From Cytobacillus sp. IB215665 (GTDB lineage Bacteria; Bacillota; Bacilli; Bacillales; SM2101), in NCBI RefSeq assembly GCF_033963835.1, contig NZ_JAXBME010000005.1, positions 186,001 through 250,000 of the forward strand: a DNA stretch of 64,000 nucleotides, written 5' to 3'. Under the pieces are notes generated by a model. The model saw nothing but the letters and a program-made list of their open reading frames with translations. It was not told where the DNA came from and did not search any database. The position numbers and the translations under genes were made by a program. This document shows, one piece after another, positions 54,104-63,200 of this stretch (the first letter of the stretch is position 1; each line of letters begins with the position of its first letter).

Positions 54104-54791
54104 AGTTTTTTTCCTGTTCGATAGCCATATATCCTTGTCCAACTTTTGTTTCTATAAATTGTCCTAATGTTAGTTCATCTAGCCGTCGTCGTAAGCGATT
54201 TACATTAACAGTTAATGTATTATCACTTACAAATCGTTTATCGTCCCATAAACTATTCATTAGTTTATCCCGACTTACGATTTTATTCTTGTCCTTAATC
54301 AATTGTTTTAATATAAATATTTCATTCTTTGTGAGCTCTATCGTTCCTACATCGTTTGTTACTATATTTTTCTCATAATCTACTGTGGCACCGCACCATG
54401 ATTGGAGATCACTTTGTTCAGAGTTATAATTATATACACGCCGAAGAGTAGCTTGAATTTTGGCAATTAGTACATCGAAATGAAAAGGCTTTTGTATATA
54501 GTCATCTGCCCCAAGCTGCATCGACATAACAATATCGGTAGGATGGTCGCGTGATGATAGAAATATAATAGGAACATTCGAAAAGTCTCTAATCATTCTA
54601 CACCAATGGAACCCATCAAATTTAGGTAATTGGATATCGATAATGACTAGGTGTGGTCTAATCGTTGTAAATTCATGAATGACATGATTAAAATCTGTAA
54701 TACCATATACTTCATAAGACCATTGAGTCAACCTATCTTTCATCTCTTGAAAGAGAGTCTTATCATCTTCAATCAATAACAGTTTAAACAC
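54096..54791 (-). CDS. Bce-type OmpR-family response regulator
   Basis: A 231-residue regulator. The receiver domain has acidic residues at LLIEDDKTLF, the phosphorylated Asp in LVIIDIQLPKFDGF near 52, and Lys in YIQKPFHFD near 101. The OmpR winged helix follows near 135-225 (TLTVNVNRLRRRLDEL). First gene of the module. It probably activates the ABC genes through the TGACA-N4-TGTCA site at 53088. Confidence 0.92.
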   Translation of the reverse strand: MFKLLLIEDDKTLFQEMKDRLTQWSYEVYGITDFNHVIHEFTTIRPHLVIIDIQLPKFDGFHWCRMIRDFSNVPIIFLSSRDHPTDIVMSMQLGADDYIQKPFHFDVLIAKIQATLRRVYNYNSEQSDLQSWCGATVDYEKNIVTNDVGTIELTKNEIFILKQLIKDKNKIVSRDKLMNSLWDDKRFVSDNTLTVNVNRLRRRLDELTLGQFIETKVGQGYMAIEQEKNYD

Positions 54792-54887
54792 CGAACCACC
54801 ACTCTTTATAACTTTTTCACAATTAATTATATAGCAAAACCTTTTTGGATGCTAAAAAATGTTAGGTGTTTGTTAAGATAATAAAGC

Positions 54888-54921
54888 CAGTATCCTGATT
54901 TTTGAAATCCTTCTACTGGCA
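54888..54921 (-). terminator. Terminator of the membrane protein gene at 54930
   Basis: GCCAGTA and TACTGGC arms flank a long loop, and on the minus strand TTTATTA follows. It lies nine bases past the stop codon. Confidence 0.6.
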
Positions 54922-54929
54922 TATCAGTT

Positions 54930-56108
54930 TTATATACGAAGTAATTTTCTCTCAAGTATTGAAACTGTACGTATAGTTTTCATTTGGACATAAATATAAG
55001 GGATGATTAACAAGAAATAAACGGTAGAAAATTGAGTAACTAGCCCGTTCTTTACAAAACCCCAATGAATAAAGAAAAATCCTAGCACCATAAAAGCTAC
55101 ACCAGGACAAATAAGTGCAAAACTTCCAGGGCTTTTCTTTGATCCATGAATATATTCATTAAAATAGCTAGAACGTTTAAGAACTGAAAAACCAATTAAA
55201 CCGAATATTAGTTGAATCGATACAAGTATAGTTAAAATAATTAATAGCGGTAGCTCACTTGGGTTAGGCTCATGTAACAAATGATGACTAAAGCCCATAT
55301 AATTACGCACGATAGAAATGCCGATAAGTGTTAGTATTGGAATCATCATCCATAAGCTAGGGCTTCCTTGTACGTCAATCCCTTGTTTGAAGATTGACTT
55401 AAATCCTAGGACTAAATGGATAGTGACGAAGACTATGGCAATACTGATGAAAAATATTGATAATAATAGACCAATCGTCGAAACAACTTTTGTATGACTC
55501 ATCGCAGCAGGGGCAGCAAAGCCTACGGCTACCATGCTAAAGGTAAAAGTGATTAGCATTTGACTGAGATTATTATTCATGACGAAATCAAAATCTCCGT
55601 TTAACATGAGTCTAGTAACGTAATTCTTAAAAATGTATAGGCTATATACTCCTATCGCGATAAATGAAATTAACGAAATAGGAAATAAATATTCAACGTA
55701 ATTCCAAAGATTCGGCATAAAAGTACCGAAAATAATAAAAACGACGTTAACGCTCATAGCGAGTGTTAACGGGATTGCCATTAATGTAACTTCATTATTA
55801 GATTCTCTTAAATTATTGTAAGCTATTGTTTTCTTAAACTTGTTGTATTCTGCAATATTCCAAAATAGTAGTTTGTAATGCTTAAGACCAAAGTAAATAA
55901 TGCCTAGTAGTGCAATTGAAATCGTAAATATTAGCAAAAGGTTACCTGATTTAAAACCATTGAGTACATGTTCAAAGTTTGCCATCGGCTTTCCAGGATG
56001 TTCGATCATAAACATGAGATACATGTAAAATGCTACAGCTAAGCCTCCATTACCGAGTGATGATAAAAAGTACATTGGGTTATAATGTTCTTTTAGATTT
56101 TTACGCAT
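54930..56108 (-). CDS. Polytopic membrane protein, TsoY-like, under a CsoR/CstR-type operator
   Basis: A 392-residue protein with about ten hydrophobic helices. It starts MRKNLKEHYNPMYFLSSLGNGGLAVAFYMYLMFMIEHPG-like, a pattern I associate with the TsoY family of uncharacterised membrane proteins and more distantly with TDT/sulfite-exporter-like carriers. GGAGGATC precedes the ATG at 56108. The promoter holds TACCCTAACGGGTA. The divergent rhodanese gene has the same kind of site, so both probably respond to sulfane sulfur or copper stress. The transport substrate is unknown. Confidence 0.65.
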   Translation of the reverse strand: MRKNLKEHYNPMYFLSSLGNGGLAVAFYMYLMFMIEHPGKPMANFEHVLNGFKSGNLLLIFTISIALLGIIYFGLKHYKLLFWNIAEYNKFKKTIAYNNLRESNNEVTLMAIPLTLAMSVNVVFIIFGTFMPNLWNYVEYLFPISLISFIAIGVYSLYIFKNYVTRLMLNGDFDFVMNNNLSQMLITFTFSMVAVGFAAPAAMSHTKVVSTIGLLLSIFFISIAIVFVTIHLVLGFKSIFKQGIDVQGSPSLWMMIPILTLIGISIVRNYMGFSHHLLHEPNPSELPLLIILTILVSIQLIFGLIGFSVLKRSSYFNEYIHGSKKSPGSFALICPGVAFMVLGFFFIHWGFVKNGLVTQFSTVYFLLIIPYIYVQMKTIRTVSILERKLLRI

Positions 56109-56134
56109 GTAGATCCTCCTTTGTATATTCTATA

Positions 56135-56148
56135 TACCCTAACGGGTA
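56135..56148 (-). promoter_or_regulatory. CsoR/CstR-like operator of the membrane protein gene
   Basis: TACCC-TAAC-GGGTA lies 27 bases before the start codon at 56108. It has the TACCC-N4-GGGTA form typical of operators of the CsoR family. Confidence 0.7.
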
Positions 56149-56331
56149 ATTGAACACTATTCTAGCTAGTTAAAAACCAGTTTTCAAGAGAGAAGAATTT
56201 TTTGTTGCTGGAAATGTTTCATATAAAAATTCGTATATAAGGAAGTTTTAAGGTGAAAACAAATTGTTACAATTTGATGGCTACGATAATAGAAATCTAT
56301 TAGTTGACTTTCTAATAAAATTTTCGTAATA

Positions 56332-56345
56332 TACCCATATGGGTA
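56332..56345 (+). promoter_or_regulatory. CsoR/CstR-like operator of the rhodanese gene
   Basis: TACCC-ATAT-GGGTA is a perfect 14-base palindrome 25 bases before the rhodanese start. It matches the site of the divergent gene in all ten arm bases. Confidence 0.75.
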
Positions 56346-56369
56346 ATTTGAAAAATGGAGGTTATATAG

Positions 56370-56726
56370 ATGGAATTTATCGGTTATATCGTGATTGGTT
56401 TATTTATTGTAGTTCTTTTTCAAAAATTTGTTCCGACTAAAGGTGTACGACAAATTTCAGTAACAGAATTAAAAAATCAAATGAGCGCACCTAACAAACA
56501 ATTTATCGATGTTAGAACAGCTGGTGAGTTTAAAACAAACAACATTAGAGGGTTCAAAAATATACCTTTGCAGCAACTAAATAAAAAAATGAGTGAGCTT
56601 TCAAAGGATAAAGAGGTAGTTGTAATTTGCCAAAGTGGAATGAGGAGTAACCAAGCGAGTAAACTTTTAAAGAAAAACGGCTTTAAACAAGTTGCAAATG
56701 TAAAGGGTGGCATGAGTGCATTATAG
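56370..56726 (+). CDS. Membrane-anchored rhodanese-like sulfurtransferase
   Basis: A 118-residue protein with an N-terminal membrane helix (FIGYIVIGLFIVVLFQKFV) and one rhodanese domain. The active-site loop is VVICQSGMRSNQA near 87-99 with catalytic Cys, and FIDVRTAGEF near 45 is the CH2A-like motif. It would transfer sulfane sulfur at the membrane surface. GGAGG precedes the ATG at 56370. Matching operators link it to the divergent membrane protein gene. No CsoR/CstR gene is in the window. Confidence 0.9.
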   Translation: MEFIGYIVIGLFIVVLFQKFVPTKGVRQISVTELKNQMSAPNKQFIDVRTAGEFKTNNIRGFKNIPLQQLNKKMSELSKDKEVVVICQSGMRSNQASKLLKKNGFKQVANVKGGMSAL

Positions 56727-56819
56727 TGAGAGTGTTTTAATTAATTATTAGATATAGAAAAATTAAGGTTAGAGGTAGTTTAATCAATTTTAAATCGTAT
56801 TTACGAAGTAATATATCAG

Positions 56820-56853
56820 TAAGAAGGGAAGACCTAACTCTGATCCCTTCTTA
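56820..56853. terminator. Terminator between the rhodanese and DUF952 genes
   Basis: TAAGAAGGGA (56820-56829) and TCCCTTCTTA (56844-56853) form a perfect 10-bp stem between two convergent genes. Confidence 0.65.
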
Positions 56854-56900
56854 TTAGAAACTTGTGATCAACCTTAGAAGATAAAAAACAGCAAAGCTCA

Positions 56901-57251
56901 TTAACTATTAAGATCTGTTAATTCCTTAGGTAAGCTAAAACCTTCATTACGATCTGGTATAAAGCGTATAACTTTAAATACAGCAGCTATGTTTAATGAA
57001 CCATAAATATGTGGGAATAATTTTCCCGCTTCATACAAGTCTTCATATACAATCTTTGCTTCCACTTTATTAGGGTCTATACATAAAAGTACTAGATCGG
57101 TATGACCCTTATACAAAAAATTTGCAACATCAACAACTTGTTCACTAGTAGAGCAGTGAATAAAGCCATCAGTTTTTATGCTTGATGGAGTATAGATTCC
57201 CTCTCTTTGTGCCTTGAACCAGGCTTCTTTTTCAATGATATGTAATATCAT
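56901..57251 (-). CDS. DUF952 domain protein
   Basis: A 116-residue protein of the DUF952 family: ILHIIEKEAWFKAQREGIYT at the start, DGFIHCSTSEQVVDVANFLY near 28-47, and FPHIYGSLNIAAV near 79. The family fold resembles ADP-ribosyltransferase-like proteins; the role is unknown. GAGGAGGG precedes the ATG at 57251. It is monocistronic. Confidence 0.9.
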   Translation of the reverse strand: MILHIIEKEAWFKAQREGIYTPSSIKTDGFIHCSTSEQVVDVANFLYKGHTDLVLLCIDPNKVEAKIVYEDLYEAGKLFPHIYGSLNIAAVFKVIRFIPDRNEGFSLPKELTDLNS

Positions 57252-57489
57252 TTTTCAAACCCTCCTCTTAGTTAAGTACGTTCCAAAAGTTCATTTTGGC
57301 AAATAAATGTATAGATAATATTATACTATTTTTCTATTATATAGGACCATATAAACATTCTTGTACAATAGTTTCTATCTTTAAAAACAGCTTATATTTG
57401 GTGTTTATTTTATTCTTCTTTCCTTTTAACTGAACTCTTCAAATGACGTATAATATAAATAGTTTATGTGTATGGGGGTGTTGCAGTTT

Positions 57490-57834
57490 ATGTTACACAG
57501 AATTGGGTTATATAAAACGTACCTACAAGCGATTAAAGACGGCAACAAAACTGTTGAAGTACGCTTAAATGATCAAAAAAGAAGACAAGTAAAAATTGGA
57601 GATACTATTGAATTTATCACTGTTCCTGAAGCAGATGAAACACTAAGGGTAAATGTAACAGGGCTAAAAAATTATCATACTTTTAAAGAAATGTACGAAG
57701 ATATTCCTTTAAAGGATTTCGACTGTGAAGGTTGGACGATGAAAGATTTACTCGAAGGAACATACGAAATTTACACGCTTGAGCAAGAAGAACGATGGGG
57801 TGTTTTAGCGATTTCTATTAAAGCAATTAAATAA
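57490..57834 (+). CDS. ASCH domain protein
   Basis: A 114-residue protein with an ASCH (PUA-like) domain: HRIGLYKTYLQAIKDGNKTV and VEVRLNDQKRRQVKIGDTIE near 3-45, and YTLEQEERWGVLAISI at the end. ASCH proteins bind RNA or act on modified nucleosides. I start it at ATG 57490 behind GGGGGTG; the earlier ATGs overlap that site. It is followed 48 bases later by the MazG-like gene and may share a transcript. Confidence 0.85.
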   Translation: MLHRIGLYKTYLQAIKDGNKTVEVRLNDQKRRQVKIGDTIEFITVPEADETLRVNVTGLKNYHTFKEMYEDIPLKDFDCEGWTMKDLLEGTYEIYTLEQEERWGVLAISIKAIK

Positions 57835-57882
57835 TAGCAAGAAAAACCAAGAGGTTAGATAATTGATGAAAGGCGGAGCTGG

Positions 57883-58206
57883 ATGATGGATGTAACTGAG
57901 TTTCAACAATGGGTTAAGGAATACTATGAAACAAGAGGGTGGTCTGAGTTAGATATATTTATTAGAATTGGTTTTCTAGCAGAGGAAACTGGTGAGGTTG
58001 CACGAGCGATCAGATCCCTTGAAATAGGAAGAGATAGACCAGATGAAGTAAATGGGACATTTGAGGAAAATAAACAAGAATTAACGGAAGAATTGGGTGA
58101 CGTATTAGGAAACTTAATTGTTATCGCTAACAAGTACGATATTTCTTTGGAACAAATTTTTTATGAACATAAAAAGAAGCTATCCAATCGCTATACGAAT
58201 AATTAA
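57883..58206 (+). CDS. MazG-like nucleotide pyrophosphohydrolase
   Basis: A 107-residue all-helical NTP pyrophosphatase. The metal motif is LAEETGEVARAIRS near 34 with a second acidic pair in ELTEELGDVLGNLI near 67 (EExxE...ExxD). Members remove non-canonical or excess nucleotides. GGCGGAG precedes the ATG pair at 57883/57886. It may be cotranscribed with the ASCH gene. Confidence 0.88.
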   Translation: MMDVTEFQQWVKEYYETRGWSELDIFIRIGFLAEETGEVARAIRSLEIGRDRPDEVNGTFEENKQELTEELGDVLGNLIVIANKYDISLEQIFYEHKKKLSNRYTNN

Positions 58207-58319
58207 GTGATGGTAGTTTTATAAAATGAAAGCTAACAAACGGAAAGAGATCAATGTTAAGAGGTTGGTGACCAACAATACATAACTCAATATTAGAAAA
58301 GGTTTCAGCAAAATACGGA

Positions 58320-59246
58320 GTGAATCCTACATCATTGAAGTTATTAGGAGGATTCGATCAAAATGTTTATGAATGTAAGGCTAAAGGTAGCAATTTTATA
58401 TTAAAAATTCTATCAGGAACTAAATATGATATTTCTTCAGTAAAGCAAGAGTTAGCATGGATGAATTATTTAGCTGATCATGGGTTAAACATTTCTTTAC
58501 CAGTGCGGTCTGTAAAAGGTAAGATCATTGAAGAAATGCAATGGGAAAGTGAGTATTATATCGTCGTGGCTTTCGAGAAAGCATATGGCTCTGTTCTTGC
58601 TAATATTAATTTAGCTGATTTATTGACTGTAAGGAAATGGGGAGAAGTTATGGGGAGGATGCATCATGTTGCTAAATTATATCCTACCTCTGGAAATAGC
58701 TTTCTCGTTAATAAAGAATGGAACAGTAACAGTATTTTTACGGAATATCCATTAATTGAGAACAAAGTATTAGATAAGTGGCAAACATATATAACTGAGT
58801 TACATTTGTTAGATAAAGATATTAATAACTATGGAATAATACATAATGATCTTCATCATCATAACTTTCATGTGCATAATGGTGAGATTATCCTATTTGA
58901 TTTTGGAGATATTGAGAAGAATTGGTTTGCATATGATATCGCAATTTCGTTATATCATGCCGTGCAAACTATTCCTTCATCTGAACAAATAAGAAGAAGA
59001 GATTTTACTTTGCGTTTTTATGATACGTTTATGTCAGCGTATACTAATGAAAATTTACTTGATAAACATTGGTTTGAAAAAATACCTTACTTTCTCGATT
59101 ACAGACAAATTTATTCATATGTATATATTTCAAAATATATGAACATCGATCATTCGAATGAGAAAGTAAACAAAGTTCTTAAAAAAATGAAATATGATAT
59201 TGAACACGATATACCATTTATAGATTTTAACTTACATAGTGGCTAA
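58320..59246 (+). CDS. Aminoglycoside phosphotransferase (APH)-family protein (copy 2), start uncertain
   Basis: A protein of at least 308 residues with the APH fold: LGGFDQNVYECKAKGSNFIL near 9-28, the catalytic loop YGIIHNDLHHHNFHVHNGEI near 178, and the metal motif LFDFGDIEKNWFAYDIA near 199. The only canonical start is GTG 58320, which has no ribosome site. The frame is open back to 58272 and reads SILEKVSAKYG, which fits the usual N-terminus. The true start may be a rare codon such as ATA 58278, or an upstream start was lost by mutation. The substrate is unknown. Confidence 0.8.
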   Translation: MNPTSLKLLGGFDQNVYECKAKGSNFILKILSGTKYDISSVKQELAWMNYLADHGLNISLPVRSVKGKIIEEMQWESEYYIVVAFEKAYGSVLANINLADLLTVRKWGEVMGRMHHVAKLYPTSGNSFLVNKEWNSNSIFTEYPLIENKVLDKWQTYITELHLLDKDINNYGIIHNDLHHHNFHVHNGEIILFDFGDIEKNWFAYDIAISLYHAVQTIPSSEQIRRRDFTLRFYDTFMSAYTNENLLDKHWFEKIPYFLDYRQIYSYVYISKYMNIDHSNEKVNKVLKKMKYDIEHDIPFIDFNLHSG

Positions 59247-59295
59247 AAATTATAGGCTCGCAGAAGCTTGATATATGATGGGTAAGGGGGGATAT

Positions 59296-59835
59296 ATGAT
59301 GCAAAGCTTAAATGATAACGAGGTAAATAGTGATACCATAGAAACCACTCGCCTATACTTGAGGAGAATAACTCATAACGATATTGAATCACTATATAAA
59401 ATCGTCAAGCAAAACGAAGTTGGAATATGGTTAGCCAGGGGAGAGGGAATGTCTCGTGAAGAGACAGAAAACTACGTGGAAAATATAGTAAGCCACTGGA
59501 ATCTATATGGCTTTGGTGTATGGGCAGTTATACATAAAGAAACCGACAAGCTTATCGGCCATTGTGGTTTAAGATATATAGACGATACAGAAGATGTTGA
59601 AATACTCTATCTCATAAATCAAAAGTATTGGGGTAATGGTTATGCAACAGAGGCAGCTAATGCAGCAATAGATTTTGCTTTTAAGTGTTTAAGAATTGAA
59701 AAATTGTTTGCTAGAGTTAGAACAACGAATGAGAAGTCGATGAATGTACTAGAAAAACTTGGATTTACGTTCCTCATAAAAAAAGATTACAATGGTCGTA
59801 TACTATCATACTTTGAGTTGAATTCTACTAGATAG
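59296..59835 (+). CDS. GNAT-family N-acetyltransferase (RimJ/RimL type)
   Basis: A 179-residue acetyltransferase of the Acetyltransf_3 type. TTRLYLRRITHNDIESLYKI starts the domain. The acetyl-CoA loop is YWGNGYATEAANAAIDFAFK near 114. RTTNEKSMNVLEKLGFTF is the C-terminal signature. I start it at ATG 59296 behind AAGGGGGG; earlier ATGs at 59275 include this site. It may modify ribosomal proteins, antibiotics or other amines. Confidence 0.88.
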   Translation: MMQSLNDNEVNSDTIETTRLYLRRITHNDIESLYKIVKQNEVGIWLARGEGMSREETENYVENIVSHWNLYGFGVWAVIHKETDKLIGHCGLRYIDDTEDVEILYLINQKYWGNGYATEAANAAIDFAFKCLRIEKLFARVRTTNEKSMNVLEKLGFTFLIKKDYNGRILSYFELNSTR

Positions 59836-59853
59836 GTATAAATAAACTAAATG

Positions 59854-59893
59854 TGAGCAATATTAAGTCAACAAAATGACCTAGTATTGCTCA
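59854..59893 (+). terminator. Terminator of the GNAT gene
   Basis: TGAGCAATA (59854-59862) pairs with TATTGCTCA (59885-59893), followed by TCTT only. Confidence 0.55.
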
Positions 59894-59975
59894 TCTTAAT
59901 AGCTCGATTGGAAAACATTGTGAGTAAAAAAATATAGAATATAAATAAAGTTTGTTATAAGATAATATTATAAAA

Positions 59976-60065
59976 TGATAACGTTTACATAAAGAGATAA
60001 AAAGGTAGGTGAGTAAATGTAAGAGAAAACAAATAATTGTAGGCTTAATAATGTTAACGTTTACA
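59976..60065 (+). promoter_or_regulatory. Two cre-like sites upstream of the GH30 gene
   Basis: TGATAACGTTTACA (59976-59989) and TGTTAACGTTTACA (60052-60065) differ by one base and each departs at one position from the CcpA consensus WTGNAARCGNWWWCAW. They lie 120 and 45 bases before the start codon. CcpA or a local LacI-type repressor could bind. No exact promoter is called. Confidence 0.6.
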
Positions 60066-60109
60066 ATTGTGTTTATAAAATAAATATATATAAGGTGGGG
60101 AGATAGCAC

Positions 60110-63100
60110 ATGTTTAAAAGAAATAGTAAAACTCTTCGTTCAATAGCGGTGTTTTTTCTTATATTCTGTTTAACTTTTACAAGTTTTGTTGGGATAGACA
60201 AAGGTATTGCAGCAGGTGAATCCGTTCAAGTTTGGCTTACAACCCCTGATGAAACTAAATTACTTGAGCAACAAGAAGATATTACGTTTACAAAAGATAG
60301 CTCATCGGCAGATATTCATATTGATGAAAATATTGAATACCAAGAAATGGATGGGTTTGGGGCTGCTGTTTCAGGCTCTTCAGCGTATTTGTTGAACCAA
60401 TTAAATGAGAGTGATAAGGAACAAATTTTAAATGATTTATTTAGTGAAAAGGGTATTGATTTAAGTTTTGTACGTCAAACAATTGGTGCATCGGATTTTA
60501 ATCTAAAAAGCTATACGTACAATGATATGCCTGAAGGTGAAATAGATCTAACCTTAAGTCATTTTACAATTGACGAAGATCGAATCAATGTTATACCTGT
60601 TTTACAACAAATTAAAAGTATTAATCCACAATTGAAAATTTTAGGTACACCGTGGAGTGCACCAGCGTGGATGAAAGAGAGTGGTACTTTAAATGGAGGG
60701 AGCTTGGATCCTAAATATTATCAGTCTTATGCGGATTATTTTGTTAAATACCTTCAAGCATATGAAAGTGAAGGATTACCAATTTATGCTGTGACAGTGC
60801 AAAATGAACCTCATCATGAAACAACTAGCTATCCAAGTATGTATATGGATGCAAATCAACAAATTGATTTCGTGAAAAATTATTTAGGTCCTACCTTTAA
60901 CTCAGAAGGAACGGATACAAAGATTATTGCCTGGGATCACAATTGGAATGAATTTGATTATCCAATTCAAGTGTTAAATGATGAAGAGGCAAATTCTTAT
61001 GTAGCAGGAAGTGCATTCCATTGTTATGCAGGTACACCAGAGTCACAATCTGCAGTGTATGAGGCACACCCAGATAAAGGTATTTGGTTTACTGAATGTT
61101 CTGGTGGGGAATGGGCAACTGATTTTGGTGATAATTTAAAATGGAATATGTCTAATATTGTAATAGGTGCAACGCGCAATTGGGCAAAGTCAGTCTTACT
61201 TTGGAACTTAGCACTAGACGAACATTTTGGTCCGATAAATGGTGGATGTGTTGACTGTCGTGGTGTTGTTACAGTAAATCAGGATACTGGAGATATTGTT
61301 AAGAACGTAGAGTATTACGTGCTTGGACATATTAGTAAGTTTGTAAAACCAGGGGCAAAGAGAATAGAGTCAAATGAAAATACGGAAATAGAAAATGTTG
61401 TATTTAAAAATCCAGACGGTTCAAAAGTATTACTTGCCATGAATAGTACAAATGAGCAAAAGACGTTTAAAGTAAGGTGGGGGACACAAGCGTTTGAGTA
61501 TTCACTTCCTGCTGGTGCAGTAGCTACCTTTACATGGAACGGTGAACAGGAAGGAAATAGTGGAATAGTAGAACTTTACCCGTATCAACAAATGGAAGCT
61601 GAAAACTTTTCTTCAATGGAAGGTGTTGCAACTGAATCAGCAAATGATATAGGTGGTGGGTTAGTAGTTGGTCAAATTGATAATGATGATTATGTAGTAT
61701 TTAAAAATGTTAATTTTGATGATGGTGCCAAACTTGTCAAAGCAAGAGTTGCTACAGAAGCTGATGGAGGACAAATAGAGTTTCGGTTAGGAAGCCCAAC
61801 AGGCACATTGATTAGTACAATAGATATTCCGAATACAGGTGGCTGGCAATCATGGATAACTAGTTCTGCCCAAGTTGAAAATGCAATTGGTGTACATGAT
61901 TTGTATATTGTGTTTAAAGGCGGCTCAAATGGTATTGGTAACTTTAACTGGTTTGAATTTTCAGCAACGAATGAAATTACAAACGAAGTTAATCCATTTG
62001 AAAGAATTGAAGCTGAAAACTATGATACATTGTTTGGTATTCAAACTGAAGGAGCTAATGATGTTGGTTATGGTTTAAATGTTGGGCATACAGATGACGG
62101 GGACTTTATCGGATTTAACAATGTTAACTTTGGAAGTGGTGCAATATCTGTTGAAGCGAGAGTAGCTACAGATGCCGATGGTGGAGAACTTGAATTTAGA
62201 TTAGATAGCCCAACTGGGCCTGTTATTAGTACTATAGATGTTGAAAAAACGGGTGGTTGGCAATCATGGGTGACAAGATCAGCAAAAGTATTAGGGGCAG
62301 ATGGTGTTCATGACCTATATGTTGTGTTCAAAAGTGAAACTGGTGGTATAGGTAACCTAAACTGGTTTGCATTTTCGGATGCCATACAGGATAATCCTAC
62401 AATAAGTGCTTTTGAACAAATTGAAGCTGAAAACTATGATACACAGTACGGTGTTCAAACTGAAAATTCTAGTGACGTTGGTGGAGGCCTGAACGTTGGT
62501 CATACTGATAATGGAGATTATATAGGTTACAGCAATGTTGACTTTGGTGAGGGAGCTGTATCTGTTGAAGCAAGGGTAGCAACTGACTCTGAAGGTGGGA
62601 TGATTGAGCTTCATCTAGATAGTCCTACTGGAGATTTAATTGGAACAATTCATATTACGAAAACAGGCGGTTGGCAGTCATGGGTAACTGAATCAGCTGA
62701 AATATCAGGAGCAAAAGGTGTCCATGATTTATATCTTGTATTTAAAAGTGAAACTGGAGGCATAGGTAACGTAAATTGGCTTACGTTTATTAATCCAGCT
62801 CAGCAGCTACAGCAACATATTGAAGAGTTCAAATCTGATTCAATTCAAATGGAACAATTATCAGCAATGATCGTAAACAGTGTCATGCTAGGTGAAGTCT
62901 ATGGAGAAGAAGTGAAAATCTTACTTCAAGAAGCTTTTTTAGCTGAAGAAACTGATAATGAAACGGTTATCCATGTTCGAAATATTACTGAGCATATCGA
63001 AAGAGATTTAGAGCGTATGGTAGGAGAGCTAGATAAAAAGAATTTTGACAGTGAAAAATATATTAGTAAGATTGCAAAAGAGCTAGAAAAACTGATTAAC

Positions 63101-63112
63101 AAAACATCCTAA
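60110..63112 (+). CDS. Secreted GH30 glycoside hydrolase with three CBM6 modules
   Basis: A 1000-residue exported enzyme with a signal peptide to about residue 34. The GH30 domain (about 40-480) has MDGFGAAVSGSSAYLL, TPWSAPAWMKESG, the acid/base Glu in VTVQNEPHHETTSYPS near 240 and the nucleophile Glu in IWFTECSGGEW near 330. Three CBM6-type modules follow (near 495-620, 630-755 and 765-895), each starting EAENF/Y and containing GGWQSW. The last 95 residues are charged and helical. Likely targets are beta-1,6- or beta-1,3-glucans of fungi (inference). AAGGTGGGG precedes the ATG. Confidence 0.9.
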   Translation: MFKRNSKTLRSIAVFFLIFCLTFTSFVGIDKGIAAGESVQVWLTTPDETKLLEQQEDITFTKDSSSADIHIDENIEYQEMDGFGAAVSGSSAYLLNQLNESDKEQILNDLFSEKGIDLSFVRQTIGASDFNLKSYTYNDMPEGEIDLTLSHFTIDEDRINVIPVLQQIKSINPQLKILGTPWSAPAWMKESGTLNGGSLDPKYYQSYADYFVKYLQAYESEGLPIYAVTVQNEPHHETTSYPSMYMDANQQIDFVKNYLGPTFNSEGTDTKIIAWDHNWNEFDYPIQVLNDEEANSYVAGSAFHCYAGTPESQSAVYEAHPDKGIWFTECSGGEWATDFGDNLKWNMSNIVIGATRNWAKSVLLWNLALDEHFGPINGGCVDCRGVVTVNQDTGDIVKNVEYYVLGHISKFVKPGAKRIESNENTEIENVVFKNPDGSKVLLAMNSTNEQKTFKVRWGTQAFEYSLPAGAVATFTWNGEQEGNSGIVELYPYQQMEAENFSSMEGVATESANDIGGGLVVGQIDNDDYVVFKNVNFDDGAKLVKARVATEADGGQIEFRLGSPTGTLISTIDIPNTGGWQSWITSSAQVENAIGVHDLYIVFKGGSNGIGNFNWFEFSATNEITNEVNPFERIEAENYDTLFGIQTEGANDVGYGLNVGHTDDGDFIGFNNVNFGSGAISVEARVATDADGGELEFRLDSPTGPVISTIDVEKTGGWQSWVTRSAKVLGADGVHDLYVVFKSETGGIGNLNWFAFSDAIQDNPTISAFEQIEAENYDTQYGVQTENSSDVGGGLNVGHTDNGDYIGYSNVDFGEGAVSVEARVATDSEGGMIELHLDSPTGDLIGTIHITKTGGWQSWVTESAEISGAKGVHDLYLVFKSETGGIGNVNWLTFINPAQQLQQHIEEFKSDSIQMEQLSAMIVNSVMLGEVYGEEVKILLQEAFLAEETDNETVIHVRNITEHIERDLERMVGELDKKNFDSEKYISKIAKELEKLINKTS

Positions 63113-63131
63113 TATCTTTTAAACTAATCAT

Positions 63132-63169
63132 AGTAGCCACTTTATTATAGCAATAATAAGGTGGCTACT
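63132..63169. terminator. Terminator between GH30 and the thioredoxin-like gene
   Basis: AGTAGCCAC (63132-63140) pairs with GTGGCTACT (63161-63169), with inner TTATTAT/ATAATAA pairs, and TTAATG follows. Confidence 0.7.
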
Positions 63170-63200
63170 TTAATGTTAAATAACTAGCTTAACAAAAGTT

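Noticed and set aside
61590-62790. Direct repeats suggesting recombination or a mobile element
   Set aside because: They are the three homologous CBM6 modules of the GH30 gene.
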